Assembly: GCA_905233405.1 (NCBI GenBank)
Contig: CAJOEG010000119.1
Span: forward strand, 566-8,615
DNA from: an uncultured Bacteroidales bacterium
Lineage (GTDB): Bacteria > Bacteroidota > Bacteroidia > Bacteroidales > ML635J-15
Direction: 5' to 3'
DNA: 8,050 bases
Positions 1 to 7,973 of this stretch are shown one piece after another. Position 1 is the first letter of the stretch; each line of letters opens with the position of its first letter. Made by a program: the position numbers and the translations under genes. The notes beneath the pieces were generated by a model that saw nothing but the letters and a program-made list of their open reading frames with translations, was not told where the DNA came from and searched no databases.

Positions 1-82
1 GGAAGAGTTCTATGTTCTCGATTATCCACTCGTCGTTCACACCGTCACCGTTTGGTGTAATTACATTTGGAATACGCAGGCA
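1..82 (-). other. Type B T9SS C-terminal sorting domain (start only)
   Basis: The last 27 codons in the window read CLRIPNVITPNGDGVNDEWI and continue to ENIELF. The IPN-hydrophobic-TPNGDGVND signature is the opening of the gliding-motility-associated C-terminal domain family (TIGR04131, the type B sorting signal of type IX secretion). The family is usually about 85-90 residues, so roughly 60 residues and the stop codon should lie beyond the left edge. This domain directs export across the outer membrane, and it is the strongest evidence that the host has a T9SS. Confidence 0.9.
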
Positions 83-3000
83 GTCCAACTTGCTTTCGGG
101 AACGACAATTTCCGAAATCTCATTCGAACAACCATTAGCATCGGTAACTACAGCACTATATAAGCCAGGATGCAAATTAATGAAAATCGACGAATCGGAA
201 GTATATGTTCCCAAAGTATAAGTAAATGGAGCCGTTCCGCCTGCCGTAACTATTTCAACAGTAGCATCGTGCAAATCCTTGCAAGACGGAGCGCTTATCA
301 GAGAATTTACGCCAAGACGTTCTGGCTGACCAACAGCAACCGAAATCGACTTGCCACAACCATTGGCATCGCTAACCGAGATATTGTAAACACCAGGACG
401 AAGATGCTCGTAGATACGTCCGCTATGCGAAACAGTATTGCCCATATAGAAGCCATACGCGTATGGTTCAACGCCACCTGTTACATTTATCTCAACACGA
501 CCGTCCTTCTTGCCATAACAAGAAACATCAGTAACATCGGCCTCTATGCTGATAGTCGTTGGTGCACTAATTACAAAGTTTTCCTGCAATGTACAGCCAG
601 ACATATCGGTAACCATCACTCCGTAGCTACCTACTCTCAAATCCTCGAGATTAGGCTCGGTGCTACCTGTTGTCCACAAGTAGCTGTACGGAGGACGACC
701 TCCACCGACAGTCAGGCTTATCGCACCTTCGGAAGTATTGCTACAGTTTGCGTCAGTAACCTGCGACGACATAATCAAAGCCGTCGGAGAATAAAGCATA
801 TAGTTTGCAACTCCCTGACATCCCCATCCATCGGTTACAGTGACCATGTACATTCCTGTTCCCAAGCCAAACAAAGTCGAGCCATTCTGACCGTTATTCC
901 ACTGGTACATTACAGGAGGCTGTGCCTGTTCGACAACAGCAACCAACGTTGCATCGGTCAATCCGAAGCAACTTACAGGGCTCTCCTCCACAATGCTTGC
1001 AGTCAACATTCCAACAACATTTATCTGCGACGAATAAGTTGCCGAACATCCATTTGCATCGGTAACAGTAAGCGTATATGCGCCTGCGCTTACATTGTCA
1101 AGCAATGCAGAAGTTCCTCCGTTTGACCAATAGTAAACATAAGGCTGACTTCCACCATAAACATTTGCCGACAGAGAACCGTTCGATATTCCACATTCAA
1201 CATTTGATGAAATAACAGAAACATTCAATGCTTCGGGCTGCATAACCACTGCTGTTGACGAAATCGTACAGCCATTGGCATCGGTAACCAAAAGGCTATA
1301 TGTTCCCGCTCCGACACCTACAAGCGTATTCACGGTATTTCCATTGCTCCACATATAATTATATGGCATTGTACCACCACCTATCTGCGAAACTCCTACC
1401 CTAGCATCCTCAAGTCCGAAACACGAAACCGGAGTTACCGAAAGGTCAAGTGAAAGTTGCTGTGGCTGACCTACCGTAACCGTTCCGTCGTATGTACAGC
1501 CGTTCAAATCGGTAACCGTATATCCGAAATTCGTATTCACAGGAATATGAGTATTATCCAATCCTGTTGAATTGTCCTGCCATACTACCGAATACGGATT
1601 GGTACCGCCGGAAATTATCAAGTTAGCCCTACCGTTTCCACCATAGCACGGAGCATTTACTGCAACGGCATTAACCGAAATCGGCATCGGCTCAGTAAGG
1701 GAAACGTGTGTTGTCGATTCACAACCTCTCGCATCAACAACGCGATAATCGTACTCACCAACGCCTAGGTTATATACACCAGTGTTCTGATATGGCAAAG
1801 TACCACCTGTTGCCGACACAGTAACTTCCGCAGTCTCTCCGTGGCACAAAATTCTTTCTGCCGACGATAAAGCCAAAAGTCTTTCCGGTCCCCCTACTTC
1901 AACAGAAATCATTTCCATACAATTATGCGCATCAGTAACTGTAATGCCGTATGTTCCTGCAGGAAGATTTGCAAATGTGTGTACATTTGAATATTCAGTA
2001 ATTGTACCATTATTCCAAACTATGGTATATGGTGACAATCCGTCGTCCATACTAATGGTAAATTCGCCATTTGTTTCACCGAAGCAACGTACAAAATCGG
2101 GCTGACTGGCAGTAACAGACATTTCTGCACCATAATCAATAGTTACAGGCAGAGTTGCAGTACAGCCGTTGCCATCGGTAACTGTTAATGTGTGTGTACC
2201 AGCAGACAACTGTGAAACTATTGATCCGCCAACGATAGGATTGATTGTATTTCCATCCCATGTGTACGACAAGTTTCCTGTGCCACCACCAACAGTAAGC
2301 TGAACTTCGCCCAAGGTAGTGCAATATTGCTCCGTAGTACTTGCTATTTCAATTGATATTTCATCAGGATTGTCAACAACGTAGGTTGTAGAAACCGAAC
2401 AACCGTTACCATCTGTAACAGTAAGACTATACGTACCGGCAGGAGCGGAATTTACAGCAGGAACACCTTCTGTAGCCCAAGTGTAGTTAAGAGTACCTGA
2501 ACCACCGCCAGCGTATGCGTTTACAACCGTTGTTCCGCCATGGCATTGTATTGCATCAGCGACAATAGAAGTAATTGCAATTCCCTGCGGATTCTCCGGA
2601 GTAACACTTGACGTTGCTGTACAGCCTTCCGCATCAGTTACAATGACATTGTAGGTTCTATATTCAGTCAATCCACTCTGCGACTGTCCTGCCACACTGC
2701 CGTCCCACATATATGTATAGCCACCGTTTCCGCCCTGCACCGATACTGAAATATCAAATGCATCGTTGTGGCAGTTGATTGTGGATGTTATGGATGCTGT
2801 AGCCACGAAATCATCTGGCTGACCGATTTCGACCGATGTGTTGCCAGAGCAACCATTGGCATCGGTTACAGAAACATCGTATGTTCCAGCGGTCAAGTTA
2901 TCAAAATAATGATAATCGTTGGTTTCGTTTATAAGGTTGCCGTTCCACATAATAATATACGGCGAGGTTCCATTGACGAAATCTATCATTATACTTCCAC

Positions 3001-5794
3001 TGTTTTCTCCAAAACATCTTGCCGGTTGACTTGGATTCAGGGACAAGGTCATTCCACTGTTGTTAGGTATGTCAACCGTAGCCGTCGCAGTACATCCGTT
3101 TCCGTCGGTTACAGAAACCGTATGTGAGCCAGAGCCCAAATGCTCAGTCGTTGCCGATGTGTATGCGCTTGCATTTCCGCCATCCCACGAATAAGTAGTA
3201 TTACCCTGCGCATTTGAAATTGAGAGTTCAACGCTGCCGAGAGTTTCGCAGGTCTGTGCAACAATGTTATTAAAGTTAACACCAAGTTCGTCTGGTTCTG
3301 TAATAGTTATATCGTCGCTTGCAGAACAGCCGTTTTCATCGGCAATCGTATATGTATGAGAACCAGCATTGACATTCTCAAATGTGCCTGTGCCTGAGTA
3401 AACTCCCGTACCGCCATTTCCTGTAACTGTCACGGTAGAAGTCTGTCCGTTGCAAAGGATGTCACTTGCGGAAATCGTAATCTGAACCTGCGATGGTTCT
3501 TCAACATTAACAGAAGACGTTGCAATACAGCCGTTATCATCAGTAACCGTGACAGAATAAAGACCGAAGTCTTCAAGTGCAGTTTGCGACTGAACATCCA
3601 CATCGTTGATCCAATGGTATGAATATTCGTTTCCATCAGCCAAAGAACCGCCCTCTGCAGACACTGTAATGTCGAACTTATCGCCGAAGCACATCACTGA
3701 CGATACCAAAGATGCGGAAGCCACAAGCAAAGCAGGTTCTTCAACTGTCGTTGTCAAAGTGCTTGAACATTCATCGGCATCAGTAACAATAATCGTGTAG
3801 TTTCCTGCCGGCAAATCAGAAATTTCATACGGAGATGTCATAACATCATTTTCAGTTCCATTTGCCACCGTAGAAGTCCATACTATAGAATATGGTGAAC
3901 GACCAGTTATGTTTTCAACATCGATACTACCAGAAGCATCGCCATTACATCTAAGCTTGTGGGCAGTGAGCGTGAACGATACGGTTCCTCCAATGTCTTC
4001 GATGGTAACCTGTGCCGTACCCGGACATTCGTTGGAATCGGTAACTAGCACGGTATAATTGCCACCAGCAAGGTCTGTTACACTTACACCGTTTCCAATG
4101 GTTTGTCCGTTTGCATCATTAGTCCACTGGTACTGATAGCCATTTTCAGAGCCACCTGTTACCGATGTTACAAATGCAGTACCCAAAGTTGCACAAACCT
4201 TATCGGTCTTATCCGCTGATACAACTACTGGATTCGGCTGATTTACAGTAACAGAAGTCGATGTTGTACACGAATGCTCGTCAGTAACAGTAACAGTGTA
4301 TGTACCAGCAAGAATATCGGCAAGTTCATTGGAATTTGTCCCTACCGTAGCATTTTCACTGTTATGCCATTCATAACTATATTCGCCAAAACCATTCGAT
4401 ACCGAAAGCGTTATGGTTGCAGTTCCGCCATTACACAATATTGTGCTAACCGTAGGTTCTGCTATTGTCGGATAACCTGTCCGCGAAGTAGTTATGCTAG
4501 CATCTGCGGTACAATGTGTGCTGTTGTCGGTAACGACTACGGTATAGGTATGGTTCACGTCAGCGCCAACAATCTGAGCAGATGCCTGTCCACCGTCCCA
4601 AGCGTATGAATAGTCGCCTGAACCATTGAGCCCTTCAGCCTCGATGACAATGTCACCAGCACAGAAACCGTCGGTCTGAGTAGTTTCTGCTGTAAGTTCG
4701 CAACTGCAATTACCAACTTCAATCGAAGCCTCATTTGAACACGTACCTTGTGTAACAGTTACGTTGTATGTGGTCGGCTGGGTCGGATGGATATTAATGG
4801 TTTCTGAAGTTTCGGTGGTTGACCATACGTATGACAAGCCAGTCGGACTTGCTGCCAAAACCGCATCTTCGCCAGAGCAAACTTCGGTATCGCCAACTAT
4901 AGAAATTGCCGCATCTGGAGTCGGGTTAACAGTCAGATGAATTGGTTCGGACAAAGCACGGCAGTTGGTCAGGATATTGCCCTGTGCCGATATTGCCAAT
5001 CTGTAGTAGCCTTCATTGGCTTCCTGAACATTTGCCATCGACAAGTCTTCGGCTGTCTGTCCTACAACTGCTTCCCATACCGAATTGTCAAGCGGATCGC
5101 CAGTTTCGCTGTAGAACCACTGGTACTGCAACGGCTCAACGAAAGTTCCTTCGTTCAAGTATGTAGCGTTTACATTATAAGTTTGTCCAGAACACAATTC
5201 TGTTTCGCCAGCAGGAATATTTATCTGTGGTACGCACAAACGAATCTCAATGTCGTCGATTGCAAAGTCGTTGCCCGAAGTTGAAGCATTCGGATTATTG
5301 AGCGACAACCTTACTCGTGTTACTCCTGCCGGAATTGTGAAGCTCATTCCATAGCGTTCCCATTGTGCATCGCTTATATTTGAATGAGCAGAAATTGTCG
5401 AAGTTGTATAGTCTGTTATTACAGTACCGTTGTCTGCATTTTCAATATGGAAGTTCAAACCTGATATTGAACTTGATGAGTTAACGTTCAGAATCCATAC
5501 GGAGAAATAGAGTTCCGAACCCGAGCACAAGTCGTCGATTGTTGTTTCGTAGAACTGTCCCGAGGTGCTTCCTGCATCAACCTGCATCATGTAGCCACGA
5601 GAAACATCATCAGAATGTGTATGGTCTGAAAGATTTCCATGCCATCCCGGATGTCCCGCAAGCGTATATTTTACAAGTGCATATACACCCCTACTGTTCT
5701 GGCAATCTCCGTGGTTTCGACAATCCCAACCATTAATACCAGTATTCCATTGATAGTTAGCATTATAATTACACTCTGTAATATTCCAAGCAGA
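1..5794 (-). CDS. Giant SprB-repeat surface adhesin, T9SS substrate (both ends incomplete)
   Basis: Probably a very large cell-surface or secreted adhesin exported by the type IX secretion system. The minus frame is open without interruption for 1931 codons; every in-frame triplet was checked for stops. Counting from the first sense codon at 5794: residues 8-187 form a beta-rich, jelly-roll-like domain (HPGWHGNLSDHT, GYMMQV, ELYFSVWILN, FAIDDIEIRLC) resembling N-terminal domains of Bacteroidota adhesins. Residues 190-290 and 292-362 look Ig- or PKD-like (CSGQTYNV; CSGEDAVL). Residues 365-1901 are 20 SprB-like repeats. Residue 1905 onward starts a type B sorting domain (IPNVITPNGDGVND), cut by the window edge. 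SprB itself is a gliding adhesin of Flavobacterium, but many non-gliding Bacteroidales carry similar proteins, so a motility role is not implied. There is no in-frame ATG before 5590, which lies inside the first domain, and a TAG at 5795-5797 closes the frame. The true N-terminus is therefore missing or in another frame. Confidence 0.9.
92..4702 (-). repeat. Array of 20 tandem SprB-like protein repeats
   Basis: Twenty repeat units of about 66-86 residues follow one another without linkers. Each has an N-terminal cysteine in a C-F/Y/N/H-G-like context, a central PY-x-Y-x-W or equivalent strand, G-x-Y-x-V-x-VTD, then N-G-C. First-cysteine codons start at 4661, 4433, 4193, 3947, 3689, 3452, 3248, 3014, 2771, 2543, 2321, 2084, 1844, 1646, 1421, 1193, 968, 743, 518 and 281. 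All 20 keep both cysteines, which suggests one disulfide per unit in an extended fibre (inference). Units 14-18 are spaced very evenly (225-228 bp); units 6 and 13 are short (about 66 residues) and lack the central tryptophan; the last two units also lack it. DNA similarity between units is modest, so the array is old rather than freshly amplified. Confidence 0.9.
2129..3988 (-). repeat. Two tandem copies of a four-unit super-repeat (about 930 bp each)
   Basis: Within the array, unit types recur in the order A-B-C-D. Copy 1 is 3056-3988 (units 4-7, 311 residues) and copy 2 is 2129-3055 (units 8-11, 309 residues). A units (4, 8, 12) share C-F/N-G-(D/E)-x-(S/N)-G and SPY-x-I-x-W. B units (5, 9) share (D/K)-x-FDI-(T/S)-VS, a QSQ-(T/S) motif and ATSSV. 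C units (6, 10) start (I)-x-C-(N/H)-G. D units (7, 11) share C-x-TLG and end NGCTAT. The phase extends outward: units 2-3 look like C-D, unit 12 like A, and unit 13 like C, with a B unit apparently lost between 12 and 13. Assignments were made by eye. Confidence 0.7.
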
Positions 5795-5884
5795 CTAAAA
5801 CACATAAACTCTGCCAGGACAAGTCGGAACCCGATGGGCGGAATGGGAATGATGTAAAAGGATCTCATAATAAATTTAAAGGTT
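5782..5884 (+). other. Possible plus-strand ORF tail ending at the orphan terminator
   Basis: A plus-strand frame opens after a TAA at 5779-5781 and runs without a start codon to a TAA at 5882-5884. It contains the hydrophilic stretch KLCQDKSEPDGRNGND. It ends 10 bp before the terminator stem at 5895, as the 3' end of a gene would. Its open part begins almost exactly where the adhesin frame closes on the other strand. At 33 codons, chance is a serious alternative, and no product is recognised. Confidence 0.2.
5795..5868 (-). other. Candidate displaced start and leader of the adhesin
   Basis: An ATG at 5866-5868 opens a frame beginning MRSFYIIPIPP, then IGFR and a hydrophobic stretch LVLAEFMCFSLL, as a signal peptide might. 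This frame differs from the adhesin frame. Moving back one base near 5791 would join it as FMCFSL-AWNITECNYN, giving a plausible leader directly before the mature domain. The leader is not a textbook signal peptide (a glutamate lies inside the hydrophobic run), and no TAnnTTTG promoter box is seen on the minus strand upstream. It could equally be unrelated DNA abutting a truncated gene. Confidence 0.4.
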
Positions 5885-5894
5885 AATAATAGGC

Positions 5895-5927
5895 AGAGGC
5901 AATCGTAAGGTTGCCTCTTGTTTTTTG
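5895..5927 (+). terminator. Intrinsic terminator, plus-strand direction
   Basis: A perfect 8-bp stem (AGAGGCAA at 5895-5902, TTGCCTCT at 5911-5918) encloses an 8-nt loop and is followed by TGTTTTTTG. The T-run lies on the plus strand only, so it would stop rightward transcription. No complete plus-strand gene lies to its left, which makes it an orphan. It sits immediately upstream of the promoter for the hydrolase gene and would insulate it from read-through out of the adhesin antisense strand. Confidence 0.7.
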
Positions 5928-5959
5928 TTTCTTTATTTTACGAAAACCTATTATCTTTG
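5924..5959 (+). promoter_or_regulatory. Bacteroidota-type promoter of the EEP hydrolase
   Basis: TATCTTTG at 5952-5959 matches the TAnnTTTG -7 consensus. Upstream TTTG (5924-5927) or TTTC (5928-5931) could serve as the -33 element; the second gives a better 20-nt spacing. Transcription would start near 5966, leaving a leader of only about 10 nt before the ATG at 5976. There is no clear Shine-Dalgarno sequence, which is normal for the phylum. Confidence 0.6.
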
Positions 5960-5975
5960 CCTATGCTAATAATGT

Positions 5976-6821
5976 ATGAATATGAATATTAGATTTGTAA
6001 TTTTATTGTCGCTAGCAGTTCTGTTGCTTTGCGGCGGATGTGGTAACAGAGAAAAGGATGTTGAAATAAAGTACATATCCTACAATATCCGATATGCTAA
6101 TGCCAGCGATGGCGACAACGCCTGGGACATTCGTAAACCTGCAACCAAGGAAATGATAGAGCGCGAACAACCTGATGTATTCGGGTTGCAGGAAGCGCTC
6201 ATTGGGCAGTTGCAGTACATCGATTCAAACTTTCCGCAGTATAGCCGTGTCGGTGTAGGTCGTGACGATGGCAAGGAGGAGGGTGAATTTATGGCAGTTT
6301 ACTATCGCAACGACAAGTTCAAATTGCTTGAAAATGGCAATTTCTGGTTGTCGGAAACTCCCGACGAATGTTCCATGGGCTGGGATGCTGCGTGTCGGCG
6401 AATTGTCACTTGGGCAAAACTGGAGGACAAGGAAACCGGCAATGTGTTCTATGCATTCAATACGCATTTGGATCATGTTGGCGAAGTTGCACGTGAGCAG
6501 TCGATATCGTTGATTGTTAAAAAGATTGATGAAATAGTAAAGGATGCTAATGCTCCTGTTTTCCTGTCGGGCGACTTCAATTCGAATGTAAGTTCACCGA
6601 TTTTCGACCCGTTGAAAAACATTATGAAGGACAGCCGTGCAATATTGCCCGAATCGGAATGGATTCCAACATACAACAATTTCGGCAACGGAAACGACGC
6701 TATGATAGACTACATTTTTTACAAAAATGCAGAAGTGCTGGATTTCAAGACCTTGAATGGTGATTATGGCAAGCCGTACATATCAGACCATTATCCGGTG
6801 ATGGCAACGATGAAGATTTAA
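5976..6821 (+). CDS. EEP-family metal-dependent hydrolase, predicted lipoprotein
   Basis: A complete 281-residue protein of the endonuclease/exonuclease/phosphatase superfamily, closest in layout to the COG3568-type hydrolases. These proteins cleave phosphodiester or phosphomonoester bonds using divalent metal; the substrate cannot be told from sequence and could be nucleic acid, a phospholipid head group or a sugar phosphate. The expected catalytic set is present in order: N37 (YNIRY), E73 (GLQE), H164 (NTHLDH), D200 and N202 (GDFN), D245 (IDYIF), and D271-H272 (SDHYP). The N-terminus has a charged start, a hydrophobic run and LLLCGGC with Cys22 as the likely lipidated residue, so the enzyme is probably anchored in the periplasm or at the surface. 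The cysteine at -3 makes the lipobox atypical. The ATG at 5976 is chosen because it follows the promoter closely; a second ATG two codons on is possible. The gene is single, divergent from the adhesin and convergent with the regulator. Confidence 0.92.
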   Translation: MNMNIRFVILLSLAVLLLCGGCGNREKDVEIKYISYNIRYANASDGDNAWDIRKPATKEMIEREQPDVFGLQEALIGQLQYIDSNFPQYSRVGVGRDDGKEEGEFMAVYYRNDKFKLLENGNFWLSETPDECSMGWDAACRRIVTWAKLEDKETGNVFYAFNTHLDHVGEVAREQSISLIVKKIDEIVKDANAPVFLSGDFNSNVSSPIFDPLKNIMKDSRAILPESEWIPTYNNFGNGNDAMIDYIFYKNAEVLDFKTLNGDYGKPYISDHYPVMATMKI

Positions 6822-6822
6822 T

Positions 6823-6862
6823 GATTTGAAAATTTGAATATTCGAAAGATTTGAAAATTTGA
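6823..6862. repeat. 15-bp direct repeat, two copies
   Basis: GATTTGAAAATTTGA occurs exactly at 6823-6837 and again at 6848-6862, 25 bp apart, separated by ATATTCGAAA. It starts right after the hydrolase stop codon. Its AT-rich, short-period character suggests replication slippage, or part of a dispersed intergenic repeat together with the adjoining palindrome. Confidence 0.75.
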
Positions 6863-6865
6863 TTT

Positions 6866-6894
6866 GTAGAGGTCGTTGCTCGCAACGACTCTAC
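6866..6894. repeat. Palindromic intergenic repeat or hairpin
   Basis: GTAGAG and GTCGTTGC are mirrored by GCAACGAC and TCTAC, giving a 13-bp stem with a single bulged G and a 2-nt minimal loop (a larger loop if inner pairs open). There is no T-run directly after it on either strand. GTAGAG...CTCTAC palindromes with this GC-rich core resemble small dispersed repeats seen between genes in Bacteroidota. It lies between two convergent genes and could also protect or trim mRNA 3' ends. Confidence 0.7.
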
Positions 6895-6900
6895 GACTAC

Positions 6901-6935
6901 AACTTTTAACTATTAACTCTTAACTTTCAACTGTT
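6901..6935. repeat. Five tandem 7-bp repeats, AACTNTT
   Basis: Five consecutive heptamers: AACTTTT, AACTATT, AACTCTT, AACTTTC and AACTGTT. The last one and a half units overlap the 3' end of the regulator gene on the minus strand and encode its final residues KNS and stop. Arrays of this type are frequent in Bacteroidota intergenic DNA and tend to vary in copy number. Nothing indicates a protein-binding role. Confidence 0.75.
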
Positions 6936-7774
6936 TTTCCTATATTCGCTTGGCGAAATTCCCGTTGCGCGCTTGAAATAGCGGCTGAAGGTTGCAAGGT
7001 CGGGGAAACCGATGTTCTCTGATATTTCTTGCAGCGTCATTTTATGCTCGGTACGGAGCAAGGTTTTCGAAATGTGTATTACATGCTGCTGTATCCAGTA
7101 GTTTGCGCTGTGTCCTGTTTCTCGCTTGACGGAAGTGCTGAAATATTTTGGGGACAGGCAGAACAGGTTGGCATAAAATTCCACATCGCGGTGTTCCTTG
7201 TAGTGCTTGATGATGGCTTCATAGAGTCGTGAACTGATGTGACCTTTTGCCGATGCGTTGATGCCATCGTTTTCTATGCGGAAAGTGTCGATTACCTGTA
7301 ACAATATGTGTAATTGAGGAAAAATGAAATCATCTGGCAATGACGAACTTAGACGGGAAACAATGCGCAGTGCCTCGACAAGCGACATTACATCGGCATA
7401 CTGACTTGGTGTGAGTGTGAAATGCGGATGCTGCTCGTAATGGAAGCGGCTGTTGTTGATGTTTAGAATGGCAAGCCGTTCGTAAAGTCGCTCGGAAACG
7501 ACTACAAGCGTGGCTTGGTAGTCGTCGGACGAACTGCGAACATTTAGCGTGCGGTTTGGATAGACAATGGCGATGTTGTGTGCTGCTCGAAAGTCACCAG
7601 CTCGCCTTCGTACTCGGTGCAGACGCTACCACGATGATTTATGCTTATGGTGTAGTGGGGCGAGGCGTATGGTTCCCCGTAAACTGGCATTCTACGTACA
7701 TTGTCGATTACAACCACGCCCTTGCTGTTGATTTCTTCAGTCATTTCCATTATAAAGTTGTCGTTGCCTTTCAT
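6927..7774 (-). pseudogene. AraC-family transcriptional regulator, apparently frameshifted
   Basis: Two adjacent minus frames together make a typical AraC regulator. The first, from ATG 7772-7774, encodes an N-terminal sensing domain (MPVYGEPYASPHYTISINH, about residues 29-47) up to TFEQH, then goes off-frame to a TAA at 7544. The second continues NIAIVYPNRTLNV, SSSDDYQATLVVVS and runs to the stop at 6927, with a double helix-turn-helix domain at about residues 186-278 (first helix pair around DVEFYANLFCLSPKYFS, second around LQEISENIGF and SRYFKRATGISPSEYR). Dropping two bases from CACACAAC at 7575-7582 joins them as FEQH-NIAIVYP into one 281-residue protein, the usual family length. The gene is divergent from the secreted gene at 7974 and is its likely regulator. 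If the frameshift is real, only a fragment with the DNA-binding domain (possible start ATG 7386-7388) could be made; if it is a sequencing error, the gene is intact. Confidence 0.85.
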
Positions 7775-7801
7775 TTCAGTTTTGTTTTTGCATTTCGGCG
7801 A

Positions 7802-7830
7802 CAAATATAACAAAAATGTAGTTTTGCAAA
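7802..7830 (-). promoter_or_regulatory. Promoter of the AraC-family gene
   Basis: On the minus strand TATATTTG (7809 down to 7802) matches the TAnnTTTG -7 box, and TTTG (7830 down to 7827) lies 17 nt upstream as a -33 box, slightly closer than usual. The start would be near 7795, about 20 nt before ATG 7774. This placement argues against starting the protein at the upstream TTG at 7813, because the promoter box would then lie inside the coding region. Confidence 0.6.
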
Positions 7831-7890
7831 AAAAAGAGTTTTTGCCAAATTTAAAAAACCTATTGTTGATAATCGTTTCGGAATGGCATA

Positions 7891-7955
7891 TACTTTTGCT
7901 ATGTTAAAATAAGTGTCAATTTTAGATGACTTTTAGAAAAGAATATGTAAATTTG
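7891..7955 (+). promoter_or_regulatory. Candidate promoter boxes for the secreted gene
   Basis: Two TAnnTTTG matches lie on the plus strand: TACTTTTG at 7891-7898 and TAAATTTG at 7948-7955. The first would give a leader of about 70 nt, the second about 12 nt before the ATG at 7974. Neither has a clean TTTG at the -33 distance, so activator help from an AraC protein is plausible (inference). The 160-bp gap 7814-7973 is otherwise AT-rich with no clear operator repeat. Confidence 0.45.
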
Positions 7956-7973
7956 TAATTAAATTTTAATCTT

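Noticed and set aside
170..1126. 318-codon plus-strand open frame opposite the adhesin array, with several shorter plus-strand frames at 2768-3127, 4274-4609 and 4937-5284
   Set aside because: They are antisense to a clearly coding, domain-rich minus frame. Their products have no recognisable domain and come from the biased codon use of the repeats.
92..4702. Regularly spaced short direct repeats such as GCATCGGTAAC, which could suggest a CRISPR array
   Set aside because: The repeats are about 200-260 bp apart, imperfect and in frame. They encode the conserved VTDA motif of each protein repeat.
5671..5868. 65-codon minus frame from ATG 5868 as an independent small membrane protein
   Set aside because: Beyond about codon 27 it runs antisense-like, out of phase over the adhesin N-terminal domain. 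Only its first part is of interest, as a displaced leader.
5895..5927. Reading the hairpin as the adhesin's own terminator or as a riboswitch
   Set aside because: The T-run is on the plus strand and lies upstream of the adhesin, and no riboswitch core motif is recognisable.
6080..6688. Open frames in other phases over the hydrolase gene
   Set aside because: They overlap a gene with all EEP catalytic motifs and encode nothing recognisable.
7556..7907. Plus-strand open frames opposite the AraC N-terminus
   Set aside because: The minus strand gives the sensing-domain sequence with a promoter in the right place; the plus frames are shadows.
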